Origin: Candidatus Thermoflexus tengchongensis
Lineage (GTDB): Bacteria > Chloroflexota > Anaerolineae > Thermoflexales > Thermoflexaceae
Assembly (NCBI GenBank): GCA_016842085.1
Contig: JAEVEX010000010.1
Location: 1 to 64,000, forward strand
Length of the DNA stretch: 64,000 bases
Direction of reading: 5' to 3'
Shown one piece after another: positions 30,709-40,626 of this stretch; the stretch's first letter is position 1; each line of letters starts with the position of its first letter. The notes below the pieces were generated by a model. The model ran no database searches. It was not told where the DNA came from and was given only the letters and a program-made list of their open reading frames with translations. The position numbers and the translations under genes are program-made.

Positions 30709-31553
30709 TCGGCCAGCCATCCTTCTTCCGCCAGGTAAGCCTGCAACGCCTCCGGCCACGCGCGCAGGGTGATCCCCAGGGCGGCCCCACACAGGTTGCG
30801 CAGCGGGGTAAACGGAGGGACCCGGGAGGGGCGAGGGAATTCCGTCAGGGAGATGGGAGTCACCGGGATGTGCGAACGACCGGTCCGACGGAGGATTTCG
30901 ATGGCATACTCGTAACGAGAGCACATCCCCTCATTGGTGAAATGATAGATCCCGTAGGCTTCGGTCTCGATCAGGCGGGCGATCGCTGCCGCCACATCCC
31001 GGGTGTAGCTGGGCGAGCCCACCTCATCATGAACCACGCGGAGGGCCCCCTGTTCATCGGCCCGCTGGAGGATCTTGCGAATGAAGTGATTGCCCCCGGG
31101 GCCGAAGACCCACGCCGTTCGGACGATATAGAAGCGACGAAGCAGATGGGAGACGAACCACTCCCCTGCCCACTTGCTGCGACCGTAGGGGTTGATGGGA
31201 TTGGGAGGATCGAACTCCAAATAGGGCTCGGCTTTGGTCCCATCGAACACTTCATTGGTGCTGATGTAGACCATCGCGGCCCCCGCAGCCCCACAGGCCA
31301 TCGCCACAGTTTGCGTGCCCAGGGCGTTCACCCGAAAGGCCCGCTCCGGATCCCGTGCGCAGCCATCCACATCGGTCATCGCGGCCGCGTGGATGACCAC
31401 ATCGGGCCGATGGCGAAGGATGGCCCGAAAGACCGCCGCGCGATCCGTGATGTCCAGATCGGCGCGGGTCAGCGGAATCAACGAGTGATCCGCCAGGGCC
31501 TCCTGCAGGGCCCGCCCCAGCTGTCCGCCTGCCCCTGTGATCAGGATGCGCAT
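30705..31553 (-). CDS. rfbD: dTDP-4-dehydrorhamnose reductase
   Basis: MRILITGAGGQLGRALQEAL; AAMTDVDGCARDPERAFRVNALGTQ; NPINPYGRSKWAGE. Confidence 0.92.
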   Translation of the reverse strand: MRILITGAGGQLGRALQEALADHSLIPLTRADLDITDRAAVFRAILRHRPDVVIHAAAMTDVDGCARDPERAFRVNALGTQTVAMACGAAGAAMVYISTNEVFDGTKAEPYLEFDPPNPINPYGRSKWAGEWFVSHLLRRFYIVRTAWVFGPGGNHFIRKILQRADEQGALRVVHDEVGSPSYTRDVAAAIARLIETEAYGIYHFTNEGMCSRYEYAIEILRRTGRSHIPVTPISLTEFPRPSRVPPFTPLRNLCGAALGITLRAWPEALQAYLAEEGWLAE

Positions 31554-32005
31554 AAACTTCCTCTACAGGAGATCGTCACGCGTTTGCGATCCGGGGCCAG
31601 CGACAGGATTCCCCCTCCCCGGGCCCTCCGGGCCGCAGAGGAGAGAAATACTCCCTGGGGCCGGGCAGGAACCAGAGGCTCCCGCCCGTCCCTTGAAGCT
31701 TCCGGGAAAAACCCGTTGGGCATCTTCTGATTATAAGGCGAATGGAGGAGGAGGCTGGACACGTCGGAATGAGATGGGGCGTTTCGATGCCCTCCCCTTT
31801 CACATAAGGAGTTACGCAGTTCGATGGGAGCTTGTGGGGCCAGGCCGGCCACCAGAGGTGGCGGGGCTGACCCCGGGCCTCATGAAGGGGGAAGGACCAT
31901 CCACTTCCCAAACTGAGCCCGGCAGCGCATGTTCAGGGAATGTGGAAGAGCCCTGAGGATGCGAGATCTCACGGGTTCGCGTCGCTTTCGAAGGGGAGCC
32001 AGGCA

Positions 32006-32410
32006 ATGGGGATGGAGAAGACGGTTTTGATCTTCGATGGGAACTGTGGTTTCTGTTCCCGGGCGGCGCGGTGGGTGAAGCGCTGGGACCGGAAGCGTCG
32101 AATCCAGCTGGTGCCCTTTCAACAGCCGGGCGCGCCGGAGCGCTATGGCCTGACCCGGGAGGCATGCGAACAGGCCGCGTGGGCGATCACGCCGGATGGC
32201 GCGCGACACCGGGGCGCCGCAGCGATCCTGGTTGCCCTCAGCGAGGCCCTGGGCTGCCCATGGATCCGGGCGGTTTACCGGGTCCCCCTTTTCCGGTGGA
32301 TTGCCGATGCTGGCTATGAGTGGGTAGCCGCTCACCGGGGACATCTGCCAGGAACCCGTCCGTATTGTGAGGAGCATCCCGAGGAATGTGCGGGGAGCTC
32401 GCCTGGATGA
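32006..32410 (+). CDS. DUF393 family thiol-disulfide oxidoreductase-like protein
   Basis: VLIFDGNCGFCSRAARWVKRWD. Confidence 0.88.
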   Translation: MGMEKTVLIFDGNCGFCSRAARWVKRWDRKRRIQLVPFQQPGAPERYGLTREACEQAAWAITPDGARHRGAAAILVALSEALGCPWIRAVYRVPLFRWIADAGYEWVAAHRGHLPGTRPYCEEHPEECAGSSPG

Positions 32411-32444
32411 GGTGGAACTTGCGTAAAGGGGGCGAACCCGCCGG

Positions 32445-32473
32445 GTAGGGGCGACCCGGCGGGTCGCCCCTAC
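32445..32473. repeat. 29-bp palindrome, family C (GTAGGGGCGACCC-GGC-GGGTCGCCCCTAC)
   Basis: Direct reading. Confidence 0.95.
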
Positions 32474-32504
32474 CGTGGGATGGGCGACAGCCCCTCGCCG
32501 AAAG

Positions 32505-32533
32505 TTGACAAATGCCCATTTTCGAGATAAATT
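32505..32533 (+). promoter_or_regulatory. Promoter-like sequence in convergent intergenic region
   Basis: TTGACA-17 bp-TAAATT. Confidence 0.4.
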
Positions 32534-32588
32534 TCACAAGGCCTGCCTGGCCGGGGAGTGGCAGGCCCATGGCTCACCTCCTGGCGCA

Positions 32589-32616
32589 GTGGGGCACGGG
32601 GCATCCCGTGCCCCAC
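32589..32616. repeat. 28-bp palindrome, family D (GTGGGGCACGGGG-CA-TCCCGTGCCCCAC)
   Basis: Direct reading; 12 bp plus one G/T. Confidence 0.93.
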
Positions 32617-32619
32617 GCG

Positions 32620-33894
32620 TCATGATAGGGGATGGGATCGGATCGCCTCCTGCAATTGCCGGAGGGCTGTCGGAACTTCCGGGGAGACCCGATGGGCCTG
32701 TCCCACCGCGCGCATGGCGCTGGGGATATCCTTCAGACCGTTGCCGGTGATCATCACGACGACGGTCTCCTCTTCCCCCATCAGACCTTCCCGAACCGCC
32801 TTCTCCAGCCCGGCGAAAGCGGCGGCCGCCGCTGGCTCTGCGAACACTCCGGCCTCCCGGGCCAGGGTCCGCATCGCGGTCAGGATCTCTTCGTCGGTGA
32901 CCGTGAGAAACGCCCCGCCGGTCTCCCGCACCGCCTGGAGGGCGAAGCGCGCATCCCGCGGCTGGCCCACCGCGATGCTGTCGGCGATGGTGCGCGGCGG
33001 CTCGGGCCGGATGTTCTCCTCCCCCTCCGCCCAGGCCCGGGCCAGCACGGCGGCCCCTTCCGCCTGGATCCCCATCAGGATAGGGGGACGTTCGATCCAG
33101 CCCAGCGCCGTTAGATCTCGAAAGCCCTTCCAGAGCCCGCTCAGGATATTGCCATCCCCGACGGAGACGAACACGCGATCCGGAACCCGGCCCTGAAGTT
33201 GCTCCCAGATCTCATAGGCAGCGGTCTTCTTGCCTTCCCGGGTGAAGGGATTATATGCCGTATTGCGGCAATACCAGCCGAAGGCTTCGGCTGCCGCCAG
33301 GGTCAGGTCGAAGGCTTCATCATAGGTGCCTTCTACCAGGAAAACCTGAGCCCCGTAGATCAGCAGCTGGGCGACTTTGGCCTCCGGAGCGGTATGGGGA
33401 ACGAAAATGATCGCGGGCAGATTCAGGGCCGCCGCCATGCCCGCCAGGGCCGCCGCGGCGTTCCCGGAGGACGCGGTGGTGATCGCGGAGGCGCCTTCCT
33501 CGATGGCTTTCAGGGCCACCACGGCGCTGGCGCGGTCCTTGAATGAGGCCGTGGGGTTGCGCCCGTCGTCCTTGATGTAGATCGCCCGCACGCCCAGCCG
33601 CCGGGCCGTCCGCTCCGCTCGATACATCGGGGTCCAGCCGACGGCCTGCAGAGCTCCTGCGCCCTCCACCCGGTGGATGCTCTCTGGGCGCAGGGGAAGC
33701 AGCGGCGCGTAACGCCAGATGGAGCGGGAGGGATGCCCCCGCAGCTGTCCCGGGCTCACGGTCGCTCGCAAGCGATCGTAGTCATACAGCACGTCGAGGG
33801 TTCCTTCCACGCCGTCACGGGGGCAGACATAACGAACCTCATCCAGGTCATACGTGGCCCCACAACGTCCGCAGCGAAAGCCTGTGGCGAACAT
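32620..33894 (-). CDS. thrC: Threonine synthase
   Basis: FRCGRCGATYDLDEVRYVCPRDG; KDDGRNPTASFKDRASAVV. Confidence 0.93.
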   Translation of the reverse strand: MFATGFRCGRCGATYDLDEVRYVCPRDGVEGTLDVLYDYDRLRATVSPGQLRGHPSRSIWRYAPLLPLRPESIHRVEGAGALQAVGWTPMYRAERTARRLGVRAIYIKDDGRNPTASFKDRASAVVALKAIEEGASAITTASSGNAAAALAGMAAALNLPAIIFVPHTAPEAKVAQLLIYGAQVFLVEGTYDEAFDLTLAAAEAFGWYCRNTAYNPFTREGKKTAAYEIWEQLQGRVPDRVFVSVGDGNILSGLWKGFRDLTALGWIERPPILMGIQAEGAAVLARAWAEGEENIRPEPPRTIADSIAVGQPRDARFALQAVRETGGAFLTVTDEEILTAMRTLAREAGVFAEPAAAAAFAGLEKAVREGLMGEEETVVVMITGNGLKDIPSAMRAVGQAHRVSPEVPTALRQLQEAIRSHPLS

Positions 33895-34255
33895 CGACGG
33901 ACCTCCGGGAGAGGATGGCTGGATCTCCGCTCCGTTGCCAGCGCGTGCCGTCCATTCCGGTGGGATTCTCTGGAGAGGTTTGCGAAGTCCCTCCCCGAGG
34001 AGAAAAGCGACATAAGGGGCGGGCCACGAAGGCGGCCCGTCGCCCCCCAACCCTCAGGGGATCTCTCCATCTGTGTTATACTGAGACCGATTTCCCGCTG
34101 CAAGAGGCATAGCGCGATCTGCCATGGCATAGATGGATTCCGGTGCGGGGCATCCGCCGTTGAGCTCTCATTCGGGGAAGCAGAACGGCCCAGTCCCAGA
34201 AGCCCTCAGGAAGAGGCCAACGGCGTAACTTCTACTACAAGGAAAGGAGCGTCCG

Positions 34256-35470
34256 ATGCAAAAGATCTTTCTGGTGATGGCCGCATGGCTTCTGCTCGCG
34301 CTGGCGGCGTGCGCTCGCCCAACGCCGGCTCCCTCCCCGACGGCCTCGCCGTCGCCCAGCCCATCGCCGGAACCGGCTTCCGGGGCGACCCCGGCGGCGA
34401 CGCCGGATCTCCAGCGCATCCTTTTCCCGACGCCGGAGGACTGGAGCAAGGGGGCCGCGGAGGCACGGGTCACCTTCATCGAATGGGGCGATTTCCAGTG
34501 ACCCTACTGCGGGCAGCTTGCGCCGCTGCTCCGGCGTCTGGTAGACGCCTATCCCGATGAAGTTCGTGTGGTATACCGGCATTTCCCCCTGCGGACCATC
34601 CACGATAAGGCCATGATCACGGCGGAGGCGAGCGAGGCCGCCGGCGCCCAGGGGAAGTTCTGGGAGATGCACGACTGGCTTTTCGATCATCAGGCGGAAT
34701 GGGTCGCCAGCCCGAACATCACCGCGACCCTGATCTCGGCCGCCCAATCCCTGGGCCTGGATGTGGAGCGATTCCGCCGGGATCTGGAGGAGGGCCGTTA
34801 TCGAGCGAAGGTCGAAGCGGCCTATGCCGAAGCGGTGGCCCTGGGGCTCCCCGGCACGCCTTTCCTGCTGGTGAACGGCCGGCCATGGCCCCAGACCCTG
34901 AATTATCTGGAGTATGCCCATCTGGAGGCGATGGTGAAGCTGGCCCGGCTTCAGGATCGGCAATTCGAGGCCCCACCTCCGATGCGCATTGATCCATCCC
35001 GTCGCTACCGGGCCGTTCTGAAGACCGAGAAAGGGGATATCGTGATCGAGCTTTTCGCTGACCGGGCCCCTGTCACCGTCAACAATTTCGTCTTCCTGGC
35101 CCGAAACGGATGGTATAACGATATCACCTTCCATTATGTGATCACCGATGTGGTTGCCATCACCGGGGATCCCAGCGGGACGGGATTCGGCGGGCCTGGC
35201 TACACGATCCCGGATGAGATCACGGAGACCCTGACGTTCGACGCGCCGGGCATGGTCGGGATGCTGAACGCGGGCCCGAACACCAATGGGAGCCAGTTCT
35301 TCATCACCATGGCGCCGCTGCCTCAACTGAACGGCCGCTATACGCTCTTCGGACGTGTGGTGGAGGGATTGGAGGTGGTGCGTATGCTGCGTCCCCGGAA
35401 TCCAGAGGCGGAGCCCGGAGCGCCGCCTGGCGATCGACTGCTGGAGGTGATCATCGAAGAGCAGGAATAG
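34256..35470 (+). CDS. DsbA/thioredoxin-fold lipoprotein fused to cyclophilin-type PPIase; in-frame TGA (34499-34501) proposed as selenocysteine (UPYC)
   Basis: Lipobox LALAAC; VTFIEWGDFQ-(TGA)-PYCGQLAPLLRRLVDAYPDEVRVVYRHFPL continues in the same frame to cyclophilin GPNTNGSQFFI. Confidence 0.8.
34533..34549 (+). promoter_or_regulatory. Candidate bacterial SECIS stem-loop
   Basis: GGCGTCT-GGT-AGACGCC ~31 nt 3' of the in-frame TGA. Confidence 0.4.
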
Positions 35471-35475
35471 ACGGG

Positions 35476-36657
35476 ATGGAAGCTTTGCCCCCTGAGGTGG
35501 TTCCACCGGTGATCCAGGAGCGTGTCTCCCCCCGTGCTCCTTCCACAGGAGCGCTGTGGATGGGGGTTGGGGCACTGGCGGGAGGCCTGTTGTTCAGCCT
35601 GTGGCTGGGCCTGGCGGCCCTGGCGGCGATGCTCCGGCTTCCGATCCCCGCTCCCGGATTGGCGGTGCTCGGCCTGCTCGTCGGAGGCGGGCTTTTCCGG
35701 GAAGGGATGCGGATCGCGCGGGGCGAGCCCGATGCCCCCTGGCCTGGAGCGGAGACCCGGGTCCTGGGGCGGACTTTGCTATTCCTTTTGATTTTGATCG
35801 GATGTGGGGCGATCGCAGAAGCTTTCGGCTCCCGGCTGCCGGTTCTGATCCTGCCGTTCCACGTGGGAGTGGCCGCCCTGGGGCCCTTTCTGGGGTTCAA
35901 CCTCCTGCGCTGGCGCCTGCACGCCCCATGGTCCCGTCGCGCCGGGTGGTGGGCGCTGGGCCTGGGAAGCCTCCTGGTCCCGGCGCTGGCTCTGTTCCTG
36001 GAAAGCATCGCGGGGGCCGTGCTGGTTCTGGTCATGCTGGTGTTGCGCATCCTTCTGGAAGGTCCCGGATTTTTCACCCGGTGGTTTCCCCAGGGATTTT
36101 CGCCCGAGCGGCTCTCGCGGCTCCCCGAGGGCCTGATGGCGGATCCATGGCTCTGGATCGGGATCCTGATCGGAGCCGCTGTCCTGGTTCCCGCGATGGA
36201 GGAAGCCCTCAAGGCCCTTCCCGCTGTGCTGCGGATGCGGGATCCGGCCGCCTCCGGAGTTTCGCTGATCCTGTATGGCGCGATGGGGGGAGCGGGCTTT
36301 GCCCTGGCGGAGAACATGTTGAGCTGGCAACCCGGCATCCCATGGACGTTCACGGCGATCGGCCGCCTGGGCGCGACCGCGCTCCACGTCCTGAATGGGG
36401 GGATGATGGGGTGGGCCTGGAGCCGCGTGCGCCGGGGTCGCTTCCTCGAGGGAGCAGGGGCGTATCTTTTCGCCTGGCTTCTCCATGGCCTCTGGAACGC
36501 GGGGGCCATCGTCATGAGCAGCACGTTCATCCTCCCGCTCTCGATCGAAGCGCGGGCCCTGACGCTCGTCCCGGCGCTGATCGGAATGGGGGTGGCGTTG
36601 CTTCTGGTGATCGGAGGGCTGGGATGGACGCTGCCGATGCTGGAGGAGGCGGAATGA
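35476..36657 (+). CDS. PrsW-like intramembrane protease
   Basis: Multi-TM; PAMEEALKALPAVL (EExxK) and downstream membrane His motifs. Confidence 0.8.
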   Translation: MEALPPEVVPPVIQERVSPRAPSTGALWMGVGALAGGLLFSLWLGLAALAAMLRLPIPAPGLAVLGLLVGGGLFREGMRIARGEPDAPWPGAETRVLGRTLLFLLILIGCGAIAEAFGSRLPVLILPFHVGVAALGPFLGFNLLRWRLHAPWSRRAGWWALGLGSLLVPALALFLESIAGAVLVLVMLVLRILLEGPGFFTRWFPQGFSPERLSRLPEGLMADPWLWIGILIGAAVLVPAMEEALKALPAVLRMRDPAASGVSLILYGAMGGAGFALAENMLSWQPGIPWTFTAIGRLGATALHVLNGGMMGWAWSRVRRGRFLEGAGAYLFAWLLHGLWNAGAIVMSSTFILPLSIEARALTLVPALIGMGVALLLVIGGLGWTLPMLEEAE

Positions 36658-37991
36658 ATCCCATGCGGGTCTGGCGGGATTGGCGAATCCGATCGGCGCG
36701 GCTTCGGGCCTCCCTGGTCTCACCAGAGGGGGCCCGGGATCCCCATCTCCGTCGGAATTTCATCGCGGGGGTGGTGAACGGAACGCTTTTCATCTTCGCC
36801 GAGACCATCCTGGATCCCAATCTGGTGCTGGTCTGGTTCCTTTCCCGCCTGGGCGCCCCCAATTTCCTGCTGGCGCTGGTCTCCCCGATGCGGGATGGGT
36901 TGTGGTTCCTCCCGCAATTGCTGGTTTCCCGGTGGATGCGCCATCAGGTCTACTATATGGGCCTCTATCGGTGGATGGCCCTGGTGCGCGCCCTCGGGGC
37001 CTTCGCCATGGCGCTGGGGGTCTGGCTGGCCGCCCCGCATCCAGCGGGTATGCTCCTTGCCTTCTTTATTCCATATTTCGTGATCTCCCTGGCCTCCGGG
37101 ATCTCCGGTTTGCCCTTTATGGAGATCGTGGGCAAGACCATCCCACCCCGCCAGCGCGGGGTGTTCTTCGCGGCCCGGCTCTTTTTCGGCGGGCTCCTGG
37201 GGCTGGCTGCGAGCGGAATGGTTCGCCTGCTCCTCCAGGAGCAGGCCGGCCTGTCCTTCCCCCACAACGTTGCCCTTCTGTTCCTCATCTTCGCTGTGTT
37301 TACCTCCATCGGGATGGCGGTTTTCGCCATGGTCGTGGAACCGCCCAGCCCCGCGCCGGATGGACGCGCTCCCCTCCCGCCGTGGCGGGAGGCCATCCGG
37401 ACCCTGTGGCGACGAACTTCTTATCGTCTCTTTCTGGGAGCCCGGATCGCCCTGATGTGGGCGGCCATCGCCACGCCGTTCTTCACCGCCTATGCGGTCC
37501 GGGAGCTGAGGGTGCCGGACGCGATGATCGGGCTCTATCTGGGTTTCAACGTTGGAGCCTCTCTGGTTTCAAACGTGCTGTGGAGCTGGATGAGCCTCCG
37601 CCGGGGGCACCGGGCCGTGCTGGAGGGGGCCACCCTGTGCGGCCTGCTGAGCGCGCTGTGGGCGCTGCTCGTTGGTCCCTTGAGCAGGCCCTGGCCCGGT
37701 CTGTCCGGCTGGCTGATGCTTCTGGTGTTTGTTCTGAGCGGGGCCTATGCCTCCGGGGCGGCCATTGGGGGAATGTCCATGCTGCTGGAGATCGCCCCGG
37801 GCCACGACCGGCCGCTCACGATCGGCCTCACGAACACCCTCCTGGGGATCGCCCTGCTCTCCACGTCCACGGGAGGCCTGATCGCCGATCTCATCGGGTA
37901 TCGGGGGTTGTTCGCCCTCTCCTTCGGGTTCTATACGCTGGCCCTTGTGTTGTTGTGGGGGCTGAAGCGAGCGATGGAACCGGCCGCGTGA
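36654..37991 (+). CDS. MFS transporter
   Basis: ~12 hydrophobic segments from MNPMRVWRDWRIRSARLRASL. Confidence 0.85.
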   Translation: MNPMRVWRDWRIRSARLRASLVSPEGARDPHLRRNFIAGVVNGTLFIFAETILDPNLVLVWFLSRLGAPNFLLALVSPMRDGLWFLPQLLVSRWMRHQVYYMGLYRWMALVRALGAFAMALGVWLAAPHPAGMLLAFFIPYFVISLASGISGLPFMEIVGKTIPPRQRGVFFAARLFFGGLLGLAASGMVRLLLQEQAGLSFPHNVALLFLIFAVFTSIGMAVFAMVVEPPSPAPDGRAPLPPWREAIRTLWRRTSYRLFLGARIALMWAAIATPFFTAYAVRELRVPDAMIGLYLGFNVGASLVSNVLWSWMSLRRGHRAVLEGATLCGLLSALWALLVGPLSRPWPGLSGWLMLLVFVLSGAYASGAAIGGMSMLLEIAPGHDRPLTIGLTNTLLGIALLSTSTGGLIADLIGYRGLFALSFGFYTLALVLLWGLKRAMEPAA

Positions 37992-38099
37992 GTTCAGGGG
38001 GGTGCGAATGGGTTCCGATTGGGAAGGCCGGATGACCGTCTCCCGGGTCTTTTGGGCCACCGCGAGGGGGAGCAAAACCCCAGGGGGAAATCCGGTGGA

Positions 38100-40202
38100 T
38101 CACCGGAGCTTCCACACCTGCACGATCCCGCTCCGGAAACCCAGCGTTAGCTGTGTGCCATCCGGGGAAAAGGCCAGGCTGTAAAGGGCATCGTCTTCCT
38201 TCGCCCACCGAAGCCGTTCCGTCCCCTCCGGGATCGCCCACAGGACCAGCCGGCCTCCCGCGTCCCCGGCGGCCAGAAGCCGGCCGTCGGGCGAGAACGC
38301 CAGCGCCCGCACCGGCTTTGAACCCACCGTCAGGGTTCGGCGTTCATAGCGGGCCGTCGCGTCCCAGAGCCGCACGGTCCCATCCTCCAGCCCCGCGGCC
38401 AGATAGCGCCCATCGGGCGAGAAGGCCACCCGGTAAATCCGCACCTCATAGGCCGTCAGAAGCTGGCTCTGACCGCCCGTGGCCGTTTCCCACCCAAGAT
38501 GCAACGCCCCGTCTCCCCCCGCGGAAACCAGCGTTTGCCCATCGGGCGAGAAGGCCACATCCCAGACCTCTGCGGCGTGTCCTTCCAGGCGCATCCGCTC
38601 CTGACCCTGAGCGACATCCCACACCCGCACCGTCCGATCCCATGAGGCAGAAGCCAGCAGCCGGCTATCCGGCGAGAACGCCACGCCCCGCACCGGGCCC
38701 TCATGCCCGGTCAGGATGCGATCCGTGATCCATCCGCCTTTGGGGATCTGGCGATAGAGCCGGATGTGGCCATCCGCCAGCCCTGCTGCGAGCCATCGAC
38801 CGTCCGGTGAGAAGGCCAGGCTCAACCCATCGGCGATCCGAAGCGGAAGGTGCCACCGGGAGCGTCCCGAATCCAGATCATAAAGCCGAACCCGCGCGCC
38901 CTCCACCACCCCCAGCGTCTCCCCGTCCGGCGAGAAGCCGAGATCCCAGATGGGCATCAGCCGGGGGAAGAACCGGTAGCGTTCAGCGCCCGTCGCCACC
39001 TCCCAGATCTGCACCAGCGGCATGATAGAAGCCCGATCTGCCTGTTCCTCTCCCTGAAAGGCCAGCCATCGGCCGTCAGGGGAAAAGACCAGCTGAAGAG
39101 GCCATAACCCTTCGGGGATGCCAGAAGGGAACGCTCGCTCCTCCCCTGTTTTCAGGTCCAGCAGGAAGAGCCCTAACGGTGCCCCTTTCACCCAGGCCAG
39201 GGTGGATCCGTCTGGGGAGAAGGCGGCGGGCCCGCCCGCTCCGGACCAGCGGATCTCGCCGGTCGCTCGGGCCACGATATCCACGGATCCGCCATACTGG
39301 ATGGCCAGCCATCGCTGATCGGCGGAGAGCAGCACCTGGCGGATCCGCGCGCCGGGGCGCTGCCACAGGATCTCCTCCGCGCCGGTGGAAGGATCCAGCG
39401 CTCGAACGGTCCCGTCCGCGCGGCCCACGATCACCCGATGCCCATCGGAGATCCATATCGGTGGGACCACGCTGGGGATGGTGGCCTGCACCTGTGCGCT
39501 GGCCACATCGACCAGGAGCAGATCTTCCGTGGGGGAGCACCGGATACGGAGCGGATCGAGCCACTCCGGGCTTGGGCATGTAACCAGCAATGTCCCATCC
39601 GGGGAGAAAGTCAGGGGAACACGACCCGGAAGCTCCCGGATCTCCCATCCGCTCATCGGATCCAGCAATCGAACGAAGCCCTCCTGATGGCCGGCGGCCA
39701 GCCGTCGAGTGCCTGGGGCCATCGCCAGGCCGAAGCCCGGCATATCGCTTCGGGACCAGCGCTCCCGGCGGGAGGGGATCTCCCAGGCCTTCAGGGTTCC
39801 ATCCTCCAGCCGGCCGATCAGGAGCTCCCCATCCGCTGTGAAGGCCAGCTCCTGGAGGCGCTCCTCCACGGTGAAGAACGCCAGGAGCCGGAGGGAAGGG
39901 AAATGATAGACATAGAGGCGATTGGAAGAGGCCAGCGCCAGCCACGGACGACGAGGAGACCAGGCCATGCGCAGCGGGTAGTCATGGAAACCCCACTGGA
40001 AGAGAGGGGTCGGCTGAAGCGGGGGCTCTGGAGAGGCCGGGGCGGACACGGGCGGGGCGAAGGGGCTTTCACCGATGAGAGGGGTGGGAACGGACGCTGG
40101 GGGGAACGCCGGCCCCCCGGGCGCTCGCTGGCAGAGGGCCAGCAGTTCGACGGTCCATACGAAGGCCATAATCCCCCGAGCGATCGAGCCATTGCGGAGC
40201 AT
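38100..40202 (-). CDS. WD40 repeat protein
   Basis: Many FSPDGR-type repeats, e.g. VAFSPDSRLLASASWDRTVRVWD. Confidence 0.92.
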   Translation of the reverse strand: MLRNGSIARGIMAFVWTVELLALCQRAPGGPAFPPASVPTPLIGESPFAPPVSAPASPEPPLQPTPLFQWGFHDYPLRMAWSPRRPWLALASSNRLYVYHFPSLRLLAFFTVEERLQELAFTADGELLIGRLEDGTLKAWEIPSRRERWSRSDMPGFGLAMAPGTRRLAAGHQEGFVRLLDPMSGWEIRELPGRVPLTFSPDGTLLVTCPSPEWLDPLRIRCSPTEDLLLVDVASAQVQATIPSVVPPIWISDGHRVIVGRADGTVRALDPSTGAEEILWQRPGARIRQVLLSADQRWLAIQYGGSVDIVARATGEIRWSGAGGPAAFSPDGSTLAWVKGAPLGLFLLDLKTGEERAFPSGIPEGLWPLQLVFSPDGRWLAFQGEEQADRASIMPLVQIWEVATGAERYRFFPRLMPIWDLGFSPDGETLGVVEGARVRLYDLDSGRSRWHLPLRIADGLSLAFSPDGRWLAAGLADGHIRLYRQIPKGGWITDRILTGHEGPVRGVAFSPDSRLLASASWDRTVRVWDVAQGQERMRLEGHAAEVWDVAFSPDGQTLVSAGGDGALHLGWETATGGQSQLLTAYEVRIYRVAFSPDGRYLAAGLEDGTVRLWDATARYERRTLTVGSKPVRALAFSPDGRLLAAGDAGGRLVLWAIPEGTERLRWAKEDDALYSLAFSPDGTQLTLGFRSGIVQVWKLR

Positions 40203-40626
40203 CCCGGCTTCCTTTCCCTGTCATCGCCCGGCGATCCCCCTGCTTCGACGGGATTCCATGGCCTCGTCTGGAAGGGTGGGGGAGGGCGAGCAAGATCGTC
40301 TCCAGAATAGGGGATCCTTCGCTTCCTGGAAGACGGGAAGCCTCGCCCCCTCTTTCAGTATAGCCCGCGGGTTCTTCATGGGGACGATGGCCATCCCAAC
40401 CCCGGGGAATGGGAGGCAGGGTGGCAGGGGCAGTCACCGGGCTTATTCCTCAAGACCATGCTTTCTTTTCCCACGGCTGAGGCTTTCCATCCGGGAGACA
40501 GGAAGGAGAGCATAGTCCCCTGGGGAAGCCCGCTGCGCACCCCCCCCATGGGGATGATAAGCGCATTGAAAAGCCCTGTTCCCACGGCGATAGGGGCCGT
40601 GGGCGGGGGAAAGGGAGCAGGTGGGC

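Noticed and set aside
35556-37991. 811-aa plus-strand ORF
   Set aside because: Its first part is a shifted frame over the PrsW-like gene; only the MFS part from 36654 is real.
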